Shown: positions 38,201 through 53,200, counted from the first letter of the stretch. The stretch is 64,000 nucleotides of DNA from Azorinus chamasolen (GCA_963576725.1 OY755246.1:74579467-74643466), one strand, 5' to 3'. The notes: a model not told the origin generated them from the letters alone. Program-made: numbers and translations.

Positions 38201-41200
38201 GACCAATGTTCTGTATTGCAGTAATACCTCTCTAAGGACACACCTACTGACCAATGTTCTGTATTGCAGTAATACCTCTCTAAGGACACACCTACTGACC
38301 AATGTTCTGTATTGCAGTAATACCTCTCTAAGGACACACCTACTGACCAATGTTCTGTATTGCAGTAATACCTCTCTAAGGACACACCTACTGACCAATG
38401 TTCTGTATTGCAGTAATAACTCTCTAAGGACACACCTACTGACATAGGTTCTGTATTGCAGTAATACCTTTCTAAGGACACACCTACTGACATAGGTTCT
38501 GTATTGCAGTAATAGGGCCTACCTCTCAAAGGACACACCTACTGACCAATGTTCTGTATTGCAGTAATACCTCTCTAAGGACACACCTACTGACATAGGT
38601 GCTGTATTGCAGTACTACCTCTCTAAGGACACACCTACTGACCAATGTTCTGTATTGCAGTAATACCTCTCTAAGGACACACCTACTGACCAATGTTCTG
38701 TATTGCAGTAATACCTCTCTAAGGACACACCTACTGACCAATGTTCTGTATTGCAGTAATACCTCTCTAAGGACACACCTACTGACCAATGTTCTGTATT
38801 GCAGTAATAACTCTCTAAGGACACACCTACTGACATAGGTTCTGTATTACAGTAATACCTCTCTAAGGACACACCTACTGACCAATGTTCTGTATTGCAG
38901 TAATACCTCTCTAAGGACACACCTACTGACCAATGTTCTGTATTGCAGTAATAACTCTCTAAGGACACACCTACTGACCAATGTTCTGTATTGCAGTAAT
39001 AACTCTCTAATGACACACCTACTGACATAGGTGATATTAATATTGCAGTAATACCTCTCTAAGGACACACATACTGACCAATGTTCTGTATTGCAGTAAT
39101 AACTGTCTAAGGACACACCTACTGACATAGGTTCTGTATTGCAGTAATACCTCTCTACGGACACACCTACTGACATAGGTTCTGTATTGCAGTAATACCT
39201 CTCTACGGACACACCTACTGACATAGGTTCTGTATTGCAGTAATACCTCTCTATGGACACACCTACTGACATAGGTTCTGTATTGCAGTAATACCTCTCT
39301 ATGGACACACCTACTGACATAGGTTCTGTATTGCAGTAATACCTTTCTAAGGACACACCTACTGACATAGGTTCTGTATTGCAGTAATACCTCTCTATGG
39401 ACACACTGACATAGGTTCTGTATTGCAGTAATACCTCTCTATTGCATACCTACTGACATAGGTTCTGTATTGCAGTAATACCTTTCTAAGGACACACCTA
39501 CTGACCTAGGTTCTGTATTGCAGTAATACCTCTCTAAGGACACACCTACTGACATCACAGGAGTAAGACCCGTTTGAGTCAGTATATGTATATATACATA
39601 TACTGACTCAAACGGGTCTTACCCCTGTGACTGACATAGGTTCTGTATTACAGTAATACCTCTCTACGGACACATCTACTGACATAGGTTCTGTATTATT
39701 TTCGTTCTGCATTTAGCAGCTACTTGTTTTCAATCGTGTTTACCCCGTCCATGTAATGTAAGTGTTCTACTCTGTTCAAGATAGACAGCTGTCGTATCAC
39801 ATTTTTGAGTGCAGTAAATACAGCGTCAATTAAAATATAATTGTAGGTTTTAAGACAGGTTGTAGTTTAATACGGAACGAAAGTTACCTTCGTCCTGTAT
39901 TGAGCAACCACCTGCCCTTACCAATATCCATATTGTTTGTATGATAATTATAGGTAGAATCTACTGTAAAGTCACTTCAACATCAGTTACAGTATTATAA
40001 TGGATTAAACTATGGATGAGAGAGATCGCTTTACCTATAATTGTTCAGAATAATAATCATTGTATGCCAATCCTAAAGTATACCCTAGTGTCAGATACCA
40101 ATATTCGCTTTTTTTGAAATTAGTATAACTTACTCTTAGTAATAGCGTGTTTTCATTCAGACCAGTTAATAAAAAATCTTAGAATTATTCATGTTTCTGG
40201 TAATACGTATCTGGGTAAGTGACGTTATTTGTTTGAATTCATAATAAACAAAAACAAATAAATAACGACGCTATTGCACATTGAACAAAACATATGATGC
40301 ATTTGTACTCTTATGTTTATAACTGATGAGTTATCTCTTTAAAAAGAGACACGTGCCTTTCTGTAGCATTTGCGGTGCACGTCAGTGTATTACAATAAGT
40401 ACGGGGGGTAAGTCTGAGAACATTTTCTTCAGGTAGTAAAAAGAGTTAGCGCCTCTGTACCATTAGCAGCCTCGCCAGCATCAGCCCAGCCATCATTCTT
40501 CACGCCTCGGACTGTTGTGTTAATTTCGGTACCAACTACATGTGTCGTCATTGCGGCGGCTGTACTGCTGTATCTGTACTGCCGGGAGCCAGTGCGAGGC
40601 CAGCGAACAAGTGTACCATGGAACATATCTAGTCTGGTAGGTATCATGAAATACAGCAAAACCTCTACAAAGCGACCACTTAAAATGCGTGTAGCTGACA
40701 GTGTTTGGACCGGAGGTAGGAGAAAATAATGCAGAGAGAAAATGAGACTTCTTGCATTTCATGATCGGCACTAGATCCCTATAACGAATGTATATTTATT
40801 ATTTAAGGCAAATGGCAGTGAACTTAAATGCAGGAAAAGTATGCCGAACGCTTCTGCACAAGCCTGCTTCTGTTTTGCATATTAAACTGTCTACCCCACA
40901 GATACGTCCTTAGCGTCTTCACAGTAGATTCAGATCAAATTACACGTGCTCATAAGCCATGATAAACATGCATCTATTATGTATAGTAATCAATAGTCAA
41001 GGTGTTGTAATTACTAACATGAATATTCATCTGTAAAGGTACCTTTTTCAAGCCACCCATACCTGTTGATTTGGTTATTCATTTACACAGGGTTTGCTGT
41101 AGCCACTAAGTGGTACCTTTAAAGGGGATGTCCCTACATTTGACGCGTTTCATAAACACTTAAAATATACAAAACTCATTAAAGTAGTATATCACAAAAA

Positions 41201-44200
41201 GCCCCATCCAATTACCGTTTATAATGACAAAACATCCATGTGTTTGATATCGCCGATCCCGGTTTTACTCACCGATGTTTCAGTTTTATTCGGGTTGAGT
41301 TTTAGTTGCGTAACTGTTCGCCCTATTCGCGATTCTCCGACCACTTCCGAGAAAGCCTATTACGTAAAACAATGGAGGGATCGGGTGATCATCGGCAAAA
41401 CGCGGAAGAATTTACGGAAAAGGCCGATAATATTGTGTTGTAGAACAAAAAGTATCAGTTATTGATGAAATCGGTTTATTTGTATCACATGGGCATTTTC
41501 GATATAAGTTCAAATTGGGAACCTTCATAATAATGATAGAGCATAACAAATACCAAGTTTTATGATATTATTGAAAATATGCGATAATTGTAGGGACCTC
41601 CTCTTTAAAGACGATCTACTGTATAATAAGTCCAACGAGAAAGTTAGAAGAATCTTACAAATAAATACTGCTGGCTTTTTGAATATCTGAGAAAAAACCC
41701 AAATGCAAACCAGTAATTGCATGTTTACGTGTAAGCAACCTACACATCTTAGTGATATTCTTGTTCACGGTAGCCTTACAAGACCCGATATATATGAAAG
41801 TGTTCTAAAATGTTACAAAACACGGTGTTCTCATTGTGCAACTAGATCTATCACGGAATCTGCAGAATTTACCAGCTTTCAAAATTTAAAAATAGTTCAT
41901 GTTAGACAAAATCTTAATTGTATACGTATCGGAACATGTTATTTATTTAATCACATGCAAAACGTGTAAATTGCAGTAGATCTAGATCTATGACATATCA
42001 AAAGTGTGCAAAGAATGAACAGTCATAAATTTGACGTCAGACAGTATCCTAATGCTCTTGCAAATGTTTCAAGGCATTTCAATTCTAAAAATCATGCTTA
42101 TTGACATGGCAAAAACGACTGGTGCAGACTAGTGAAAGAGACTTTTTTGATCCACACATTTAATAGATCTACAGTCTAGCATAAGGGCATGAATTCTAAA
42201 TATTTTTGCTATTCATTTTGTTAATATGTCACAGTAGAAATTGCGATTCAGGACAATCGTCGATTCTCCTTTGCGACCGCAATCTCTCCTAGGACAGACT
42301 CTGATCCTAATACATCAATGATTTTCGATCACAGTCTGTCCAAGGACAAATTGTAATTCTATCATGAAAATTTTCAATTCTACTGGAACAGTTTAAATTA
42401 TTAGTTTTAGATATGACACTTTATTTCTTCTTTAATTCTTCTTGGAAAATGTACGATTCTACTAGAAGAATTTATTATTAGTGTTATATATGACACTTTA
42501 ACTCTACATAGAAAATCTACAATTCTACTGAAAGAATATATTGTTTTAAGATCACAAGTCTATATTCAAAATATGACAAACAACACCTAATTGTCAATGA
42601 TTTAAAAGAGAATCGGAGTTTGTTCTAGGAGAGATTGCAATCACTATCTATCCTAGGAGAATCGACGATTGTCCTGAATCGCAATTTCTACTGTCACATA
42701 TACATAGGCTTCAGTGTATTTTTTGCATGCTAGTTAGTTTCCTTACCTGTATTTATGTTTTCCTATGCAGTATTTGCAGTGAATTAGAATCTAGTATCCT
42801 CCCTGGTCCTTAAAAGTGTGCGAAAATGGACGACGTCTTTTGACAGACGTCATACCTTGATGTGGCGTCATTTCTGATGTCATTGTACATAATGTTTGTA
42901 AACAATGGCCAGAAAGGGAATATAGAGAATAATAGGTTACTGCCGTAGATAGGAGGCCTTTATCCAACGAGGAGAGAAAACGTTGAGGCGAGGCTTGCCG
43001 ATCGTAGATACTGTTTTCTCTCCAAGTCGGATAAAGGCGTCCTGTCTACGGAACTAATTAACCTATTATTCGATTTATCCAGTCAATTAATTTTTTTCTT
43101 CTTTTTTATAGACTCTTAAAACATTACAAACTTGATTACCAAATAATTTGCATTAAAAATGTGTTGTTTTTTCGATCAGTGAAGCTCCCTTTTCATTTCC
43201 ATTTAGACGTAAATTTAATGAGCTTCCGCGAAGGAAAATAGTTTCGATACTTACATTACAAGAGGAGAAAACGTGGTTGAATTTGAAAACAAAGATAATT
43301 TGAATCGAGAATTTGATTGATTAGGTTGATTCAAATAGACATGATTATCTTCTTCCGGAGGCTCTTTGAACAAACGCGAGCTCCGTCGTCTCGGTTTCTA
43401 TTTTTAGATAGGCTTACTCATCAATCGATGGAAATGAACAGGCTATATTTAGGTAAATGACGATTCCCACCCCTTTAACAGTTTCTCAATCAAATTATCA
43501 TGAGAGTGAAAAGAAGACATTTACTATTTATCCGTTTAGCTTCCTGATTTGATTCTTATCAAAAAACGCGTTTTGCCAGCGGTGGATTAAGTTAATTAAA
43601 TCGATAAATTAACACTCAGTTTTCATCTGCCCTCAGTGACGCAATGGGTAAGCGCGACGTCTCTAGTTTGAAGTTGAATTTAGTTTGATCCGCCGCGGGT
43701 TAAATCCACCTGTAGCCATTTTTTACTTATTTTTTTCTTTTCTCTTATTTGTATAATTCTGATGGAGATTTTTCTTAGATCTATTTCGTCAATATATGCA
43801 TATTTACAGAAAATTAAAATAGTTCCATGGTTATAGAATCATTGCGTATTAAAAACGTCTACTAACCTAATAAACCTTATACTACCGGAAGTAACCTAAT
43901 AAACCTAAGTTTATCTGCACCCCTCTTATTATGTCACTAGAGCCTGGTGACTGGATAAAAGAATACCCTTGAACAAAAAAAGGTTGTTAAAATTTATGAT
44001 GATAAGAGAAAAATCGAGAATAAATTGGAATACATCAGGGAAATGTGACTAAAAATGATTTTGATGCGTGGTTCAATAGAAACAAACAGTGAAGTGGCCG
44101 CAAAAAAGTCACGGGACCACAATGAGATCGAACGCTGTTGAGAACTGAGTATGTTCTGCCTTTGGCAGTGATCACTACTCTCCATTTCAATAAACCTTTT

Positions 44201-47200
44201 CACTGCATTTGGATCGAGATTGTTTTATTTCGTGTCAGACTGAACTTAAATCTAATTCATTTGATCTCATCATTTTTCATCATTTTTCAGGAACTCCAAT
44301 GTTAAATAGATATACGTGTATCTCTCAAATGCCACGCAGTATTAACAAGGAAGAATATGCCGAAAATGTATTTTCTACATGCTAATTCGATCAGCTGTTT
44401 CTTTGCAAATGGTCGCCAAGTGTATAGCCAGTAGGGCCTAAAAACAAGGAAAACACGACCCGGAAAATGTTTTCCTATCGGGTCTATAGGCCTATGGGCA
44501 ATAGGTCCCTACATATAAAGACCCGATGGATAGGAACTTGTTTTCCGAGTGGTTTGGGATACAGATTGATCTAGCTCTAGAAAGTTTAAGTTTAGGTCTG
44601 CATACTTCGGTGATAAATGGGTGTAGAGCGTGTTCGTGGGTTAGTCCCATCATGCTTCTGGCACCTTTGATTCACAACAGAGACACGCTATTGCACGAAG
44701 TTCTGACAAATCTGGCACTCCCTTACTTCCGTGTATAAACAGCCTACAAGCACCGATACCAAGACAGTTGCGTCATGTGAGCATTTCTAAAGGCCGGTGG
44801 TATAAAAATATACCCAACTCAAACAAATAAGGTATCGAACATGTTATGACGAGCACTTCACTAAATAACATGACTCTGATTCGCGTCACCATGTCGTCTA
44901 ACCTATATTTAGTTGCTCTTCAAGAACAAAAAGTGTCAGCTTCTCTGTCTCTCAGTTGTTTTTTATATTTGTCAAAACACTTTTGCTGCTTTGGCAGGTG
45001 CATTGCAGGCAAAGATTTCAGCGGTTCTGTTATGTTAGTTGTACGCCGATGGACTTAACCAAGTCGTTCACTTCATCATGACACTGACGAACCAGTCGTA
45101 ATGCTGTCCCTTAAATTCTACGCGCCAAGGACGGAATCCATTTCTACCTTTCACACCGCAACTAGGCTATGCTGGCCAGTGTGTTACATGTTCAAACAGC
45201 CTGTATCGAGATAAGACGCAGAGTAAACTCGGTGTCTCATCCGGATTAAAGCTGTTTGACACTCATTCAGCATTTCTATGAGAAATCAACCCAGATGGTA
45301 AAGCTTTAAACTTGAAGCAGATCAGAGTCTGTGCATGTGCAGATTTTTATGGAATGCTAACTGTTACCTAGAGCAGTCACTGATGAGACAAAAAGTGCCC
45401 CCCCAACCCACATCTACATCTAAATAATACTGACCACCTTCAGCAAATTGAAGATTATATCAGAGGACATTGATATAAAATAAAGCCTTTTCACATTAAG
45501 AACAGATTTACATGTCAGCAACAATACATATTCGATCAAAGGGTCATAACTCCACAATTACAATCCTGATCCATTCAAAAAGTACAACCTACACAAGTAC
45601 ACTTGATAGTGACCAAGTAAAACTGTATAAAAAACACTTTTTTCTCATTTTTTCCCTTCTCTATGGGCTATAACTGCAGTGACGAATCGGACAGAGGCAA
45701 TAAGTATGTCTTGCACAAGAACATTTAAAGAATATATGAATAAAGGTTCATTGAAATACATTAAAAACCGTATTAGTAATTCATGCAACAATATCTTTTG
45801 GATAGACCAACAAATCGACCAACCGACCGACTGACCTACCATCCGTCCAATCAACCAAACCGACCAACTGACCTACCATCCGTCCAATCGACCAACCAAC
45901 CAACTGACCTACCATCCGTCCAATCGACCAACCGATCGACTGACCTACCATCCGTCCAATCGACCAACCAACCGACTGACCTACCATCCGTCCAATCAAA
46001 ATCTAAATCCAGTGTAAACACAAAACAAAGTGTTTTTGGTATAATTTAAATGTGGAGTAATTTTTCAACCGGAGTACACATTCTACGTGAGGGGAGTCAC
46101 AATATTTTGGGCCTTTTGCCAGGGGAGTACTTATTCGTTGACGAATAAGTACCCCTTTAGCCGTAGAAAATGGACTGGGAGTACAAATTCTATGGGAGTA
46201 CAATTTCGTCATTACACCGGCAAAGTATATTCGTTCCTCTAGTTACAATTAATAACGACAATTATTCAGATATATTCTGTTTAGCTCTGTCTAGTTACAA
46301 CTATCAACGACAATTATTCAGATATATTCTGTTTAACTCTATCTAGTTACAACTATTAACGACAATTATAAAGATATATTCTGTTTAGCTCTATCTAGTT
46401 ACAACTATTAATGACAATTATTTAGATATATTCTGTTTAGCTCTGTCTAGTTACAACTATTAGGATATATTATTTTGTAGATTAAATTCAGTTCATGCTG
46501 AGTAAGTGTCTGCAATCCCAGCATGTCTATTAGAAAACAAATTAGTGTCTATGTTGAACGAACAACATCGAGATAAGAATCCAGTCGTGAGAAAAGATAT
46601 CTTCGAGAGAAGGCATCTTCGATGATTTGCAGACATTAGGACCATGACCAGTCGTCGTGTCAGAGAAAGTATTGGTCTGTCTTACGTAACATGATCGTAT
46701 GATGATACTAATTGAAATGTGCAGAACTAGCATATACATAAAGAGACGCACAAAGACAAAACAAACAAACAATAGGGGTGGATAGTACCGCCTTGGAACG
46801 GTCAGTGACAAGTCACTGGGGATTTAAACTAGTTTTGGGGCGCCCAACCTCACACTTATTCCATCCCCACCCTAAAAGGCAAACAGTGTAAATAAACGTA
46901 TCCCTTCTCCGACTTATCTACAACAACCGCGATGGCAATTATAGTGGTTAAGTGCATGTACAACTTCATGTAAAACGAAAAGAATTAAGTGAAACAAACT
47001 GTATCCACCTATCGCTAGTGTACTCAATGATTGAGCTGCAAACAGAGTAACTGTGGAAAGGTAATAAAGGGTACGACAAAAACGAAAAAGTACAGATATC
47101 CGACGCCCTCCTTCCATTTCCGGATTTAAGAGGTCCCTTTATAGAGTACTAAACCTTTCTTGTCGGCGTACATGAAAAGAGGGCAGCGTGATTGCCAACT

Positions 47201-50200
47201 GTAAAAGGATTGACAACTAGACATGCATTATGTTGTAGTACTGTAGGATCATATACCTTTTTAATGATTTTTTAACATATTTGATGAACAAAGTGAGGGA
47301 AATCATTCCATTGTCAATTTTAAGGTCTAGATCAAGAAAAGTACAAAACTGAGTCATGCAGGAAACACCACATACAGAACAAACAGTCGACCGAACAGCA
47401 ACACAAAGCTGCATAAGTGTCAGAAGGGGTAGCTTTTTTCAATTTGAGTTCTTTTGGGTGAATTGTAGGAATCAGAGCATCAAAGAAAGGGTTAGCTAAG
47501 TTATAAATATTATCCAAATATCGAGAAATTTCATTAAAGGCTTTTATAACATCTTGTGATTGTAGATTCAAACGTAACATGAAATCTCTCTCATAGCAGT
47601 GCAAAATCAAATCGGCGACCAGTGATGCACAATTCGTACCCATAGGAATACCAATCGGCTGACGGTTACGGTATATAGCATATTCCCATAGCGTACAGAT
47701 ATGTTAACAGACATTCTGACAAGTTTGATAACTAAATGAAACTAATGAGTATCACAGAGAGGATTCTGATTAGATGCCACATCAGAAAGTCGACGGTTTT
47801 CGAGGTTTTCACTGTAATAATTTTCACTATAATTTCATTGTTAGATATAACTGAGTCTGTCAAAATTCTACCTAGCCGATGGCCTAACACAAACTACATG
47901 CAATAGTTGAACCTATTAGACACTCTGCCAATAGTTACACTTATTTTACACTCGGTCAATAGTTACACCTGTTTGACACTCCGTCACTCGGTCAATAGTT
48001 ACACCTGTTTGACATTCGGTCAATAGTTACACATGTTTGACATTCAGCCAATAGTTACACCTGTTTGACAATCGGTCAATAGTTACACCTATTGTACACT
48101 CGGTCAATAGTTACACCTGTTTGAAACTCGGTCAATAGTTACACATGTTTGACACTCGGCCATTAGTTACACCTGTTTGACACTCGGCCAGATTCTTAAC
48201 CACTTGAATGAATCGGAAATGTATTTTCGTCAGGATAAACGTTTAAGTTTAATTCGTCTCGTACATGTCTATTACAGAAAAAATCAGCACTGGCGTTAGA
48301 TGACCTCGGTCTTGTTATAGACTTTGAACATGGGAAGGTGGTTCCGAGGGAATTCACATCGAAGTCAGCCGAATACAACAAATCTTCGCAGAAATCGATT
48401 ACACAGGTTCAGCCTTTACGGTTACAACAAGAACGAATCACTGGGCACCAGGAGTTGTCTGTTCATGAAACAGTTTTAAACACTCAAACTTACCAGCATG
48501 AAAACTATATAAAAGGCATTAATAATCTTAAAAATGTATTGGGTGACATCTACAAGAGAGGGAACGACATTAAAAGAAGGCCTGGCAAATGCGATGCACA
48601 TGTTAAAGTATGTGACGGTCTCGGGTTGGCTGGCAGATGCGATGCCCATGTTACTGTATGTGAAGACGGTCATGGGTTGGCTGGCAGATGCGATGCCCAT
48701 GTTATAGTATGTGAAGACGGTCTCGGGTTGGCTAGCAGATGCGATGCCCATGTTAAAGTATGTGAAGACGGTCTCGGGTTGGATGGCAGATGCGATGCCC
48801 ATGTTAAAGTATGTAAAGACGGTCTCGGGTTGGCCATTCCTTTGCAATCCCCTGACATTCTTCCTGAAAGTATCGGAACATTGTATAAGAATGACATAAC
48901 GAATGCGCGATACGGAATAGAAGAAGCGAGTTCGAATGAAACGCAGAAGTTCATATATAGAATACCTCCTATACTAACAAAAAATGAAAGTTATGAAGTG
49001 ATAAGTGAAACGTCTTCATTTGAAAGTGAAATCAGTGATGTCAATTCGTTTGATTCCAAGCAAGCATACATCAGTGGCAAGGACACTGACAATGAAGGCA
49101 GTCTATGTTTTCATGAGGGGGTAGGAATATTGGTATATAATACAGACTATACGAAAGGCGATGCAGAATCAGACATCACGAAGCCTCTCTCTAACATTTA
49201 TAATGGATCTTTTACGGCCAAACGTGTTATGAAACATAAACGACCACAGAAAACCATGAATGAATATTTGTATAAAGGAAATCTTGAAAAGTCAGTTGTA
49301 CAAATGAAACATATACAGGGCAGTGCGGAAAATACGCCATATTACCTATCACTCGCTCCCAAACATCCCGTTGAAGGCTACTGCGATAAAATTGTGCAGA
49401 AGCCTTATTCTTCATTGACACTTGGAAAAGTCCCGAGAAATGTTAACAATTTTATGGAGGGTGATCTGGAAGATGACGTTTTCTTGCCAGAGATTGAAGA
49501 TTCCAGTACTCTCAATCAAAGTAGTCATAAAAATAGTCCAATAGAGAAGGATAATCATTCCAAGATGAGACCGGGAGTGACATTAAGTTCAATTAAAACA
49601 AACGATGAATATACAAGCAAACCAGGGTATTCTTCCTTTAAAAGTGACTCCTCTGCTGACTACTGCGTGCCATGGGATATACTGGGCCTGCGTTTTCACC
49701 AACGATTTTACAGGTAAATAATTTGCATACAAGCACTCCTTCTTATTCAATTTCTTTTCTTATTCTAGTCCGTCGTTCCAACATTTTCTGTCGTTCTTTC
49801 AATGTCATTCTTTGTCTACATGCACTCCATGTTCCCTTTCTCTACATGTATTTCTCTGTCTCTCTTTCACCATCTCTCTGGCTCTGTCGCTGCCTCTATC
49901 TCTCTCTATCACTATGTATCTATCCCTATCTCATCTTTTGATTTCTTCCAACATAATTGTATTGCAGCTGACGCTTCCTATGTTTCTCCGTCTGTCTTTT
50001 TTATTTTCTCATTTTCATTTACTTTTTTGTTTATGCATGTTTTCCCTTCCCCTACACTTTTCATGTCTTTTTGCAGTTCTTTCTTTCTCCTATTTCCCCT
50101 GTCGTCCCTATTTATAATTTCATTCATTCCCTTTCTCTTGCTCTGTATAACGCTATGGTTATGATCTCAGTGCTGTAGTTCGAGTCCCGGCCTGGGCAAA

Positions 50201-53200
50201 TGAATTTTTCATATGAGGAAGCTTATCAGCTGGCTTGTGGTAGGTCGGTAGTCCTACCATGGTGTTATTCTGAGCACGAAACAATGCCATTTGGTCCATA
50301 CACGGAACAAACTCTGGAGTCTACCTCCATCTGTAATTAGCTGGATGTCGTGATATGACTGAAATACTGTTAATAGCGACAGGATACAAAAAACTTTCAA
50401 TACAACTTTCTATTCATCTCAGTCTAGTTATGTTTGCCTATCTTCCTGACTTGCACTGGAGACGATCTAATAATGGTTGGTTTACACTTGTTCGACCCAT
50501 GTGGGCGGTGCACAGTGGAGCCACAGATTACTTTTTTGACAAATGTGTAAACAATTAAGTAGATTCAGACCATGTTCTTTTTTACGAAATTGACCGTGCA
50601 AGTGCTGAACATGTATACTTTTATGACATGTAGTAAAACATTGAAATAAATAGTCTTTGGAAACTTTCTGCATGACGTTAACCCATTAAGCAACCATCTG
50701 TCTAAAAAGTTCTTCTTTACTAAAAGTTCGGATTAACGAGGTTTTACTGTATCCATATGCTACAATCAACAATTAAGTTTGTGGATATACATGATATGGG
50801 GGAAATCAAAACAAGAGATGTTTGTAAAACATGTATACCCCACAACCCCCTGACCTTTGGCCTAAAAACCAACAGGGATCATCTAGTGGTCATGACCAAT
50901 CACCACAGCAAGTTTGAATATCCTAAGTCAAGCCCTTGAGCAGTTATTGATCGGAAACCATGTCACTAGTTGAGGTCATGGTGACCTTGTCCTTTGATCT
51001 ATTGACCTCAAAAACAATAGGGGTTATCTAATTACCACAGCAAGTTTGAAGATCCGAAATGAAAAAGTAGTAGAGTCTAGCAGGAAAAGACACACAAAAC
51101 GCAACCCCAATACACCGAAGAAAACAAGCAAGCAACACACACACAACCACACAAGGACACAGACACAGACAGACAGAGACAGACACAAACACACACAAAC
51201 ACACACACGCACGTACACACGCACACAAACACACGAGACGAAACTTATAAACGCGAACAAATGCACAAGCACAAAGACACAAACACCAAACAAACTCAAA
51301 AGCAAGGGTGACCAAGAGAGTACCGCCTAGGAATGGTCAGTGGCAAAAGCACAACTGGGGTTTTTAAACCGGTTCACGGACGTCTAACCTCATACTTATC
51401 TCAAAGTCACCCTAGCTTTACAAAGTCAAACCCTTGAGCAGTTATTGATCGGAAACCATTTCACCAGTTAAGGTCATGTGACCTAGTGACTCAAAAACAG
51501 TAGGGTTTATCTAGTGGTCATGACCAACCACCACATCAAATTTGAAGATCCTACGCCAAGACTAGAACTATATGTATATTCTTTTTTTTGCTTCAATGGT
51601 ATATGAATAAAACTGTGTACAGGTTAGTAAATGATCTGTATAGTGCTGATATAGGTACCTTGAACGAACCCGTGATTTCGCTCATGGTAATATAGTATGG
51701 GGAAGAAGGATTGTTGCCGTGTCTGGGTTCTACAAGATGGAATTTGGTAGGAAAGAGAGTGTGAGTTCCTGGTTATGTTTGGGAAAGAAATTGAACAAAA
51801 CTCCAATTGAAACTCAAAGCAGACAGTGATCTTAACAGGAGACTGACTGGAGGCTGGAGATTGACTGGAGACATGAGACTGACTGGAGATTGGAGAACAG
51901 CTTTTATAGTTCTTGCCAATGGCGAATCTGTATATATGCCGAGCAACTCTGTGTCTCATCAGAATTCATCTTTCTGTGATTATGCTTTTGAAAAGTTCAA
52001 CAATAAAACTTGAAATAGACGACACTTTTTTCAGATAATAATACATAACTTGCCGATCACCTTGTGCATGCATATATTTACTTGGAATCATGCTCTGGGA
52101 AAAAAGATATAGCATCTTTACTTACAAATACTTTACTCAGCGATACTCTTATTCGGGATTCTACATGAAAAAATGTTTGTTTGTTTTTTGCCACAAAAAC
52201 AGATGTCTCCCCATCCCATCCTCTTTCCAATACACAAGTGTAATGTCTGCAACTCCAAAGTTATCAGGGTCTAATTTTAAGTCATCAGGGTCAATAACTG
52301 CAAAATTACCAGGAGTCGACAATTAATAAACACCAGGTGCACAACAACACATGCTAGTAAACATTCCTGTGAAGTTTGGTGATTCTATCTCTACTGGTTT
52401 CAAAGATTTGCATGACACAAAGATTCTTTAATTTTAAGTAATCATATCAGGGGCAATAACTCAACAATTATCAGGGGGGGGGGGAATTCAAAAAACCCAG
52501 ATACACAACAACTTATGCTGTTCAACATTCCTGTGAAGTTTGGTAATTTTAACCCTAGTGGTTTCAGAGATATGCACGACACTAAGTAAAGTTTGTCTAA
52601 TTTTAAGTAATCATGGGCAATAACTCAAAAAATACCAGAAGGAGACAATTCAAAAACACCAGGTTCACAACAACACATGCTAGTCAACTTTCCTGTGAAG
52701 TTTATCCCTACTGGTTTCAAAGATACGCATGACACAAAATTTCTTTAATTTTAAGTAATCATATCAGAGGCAATAACTCAACAATTATCAGGGGAGACAA
52801 TTCAAAACCCCAGGTGCACAACAACTCATGCTGTTCAACATTACTGTGAAGTTTGGTGACTTTAACCCTAGTGGTTTCAGAGATATTCACGACACTAGGT
52901 AAAGTGTGTCCAATTTTAAGTAATCAGGGGCAATAACTCAAAAGTTATCAGGGGAGACAATTAAAAAAAATACGCATGCTAGTGAATAATCCTGTGATGT
53001 TTGGAGACTCTAGCCCTACTGGTTTCAGAGATACGCACGACACAAAGTTTGTCTAAATTAAAGTGTTCATATCAGGGGCAATAACTCAACAATTATTAGG
53101 GGGAAACAAGTGCACAACAACTCATGCTGGTGAACATTCCTACTCTAGCCCTAATGGTTTCAGAGATATGCGCAACACAAAGTAAAGTTTCTTTATTTTT

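Larger units (their letters stand above)
31061..40432 (+). other. Intron 3 (9372 bp)
   Basis: gtaagc...cttcag. It holds the nested composite element (31235-37320) and the 48-bp satellite (37694-39690). 39691-40432 is AT-rich with a partial pogo-like block (39880-39910) and no coding signal. Confidence 0.65.
40637..48277 (+). other. Intron 4 (7641 bp)
   Basis: gtaggt...attacag. It holds two TIR elements (41117-41610, 42232-42693), a copy of E (42935-43975), three short arrays, one element x and a Penelope-like RT remnant. 43976-45811 has no array or gene that I can recognise. Confidence 0.6.

Noticed and set aside
38064..39404. Repetitive 127-185 codon frames on both strands
   Set aside because: 48-bp satellite, divisible by three, so all phases without stops stay open.
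44526..45058. Two 70-codon frames in intron 4
   Set aside because: No domain, no splice sites in matching phase, no sign of conservation visible.
49802..50164. Ser/Phe-rich hydrophobic frames after exon 5
   Set aside because: Composition artefact of a pyrimidine-rich intron start.
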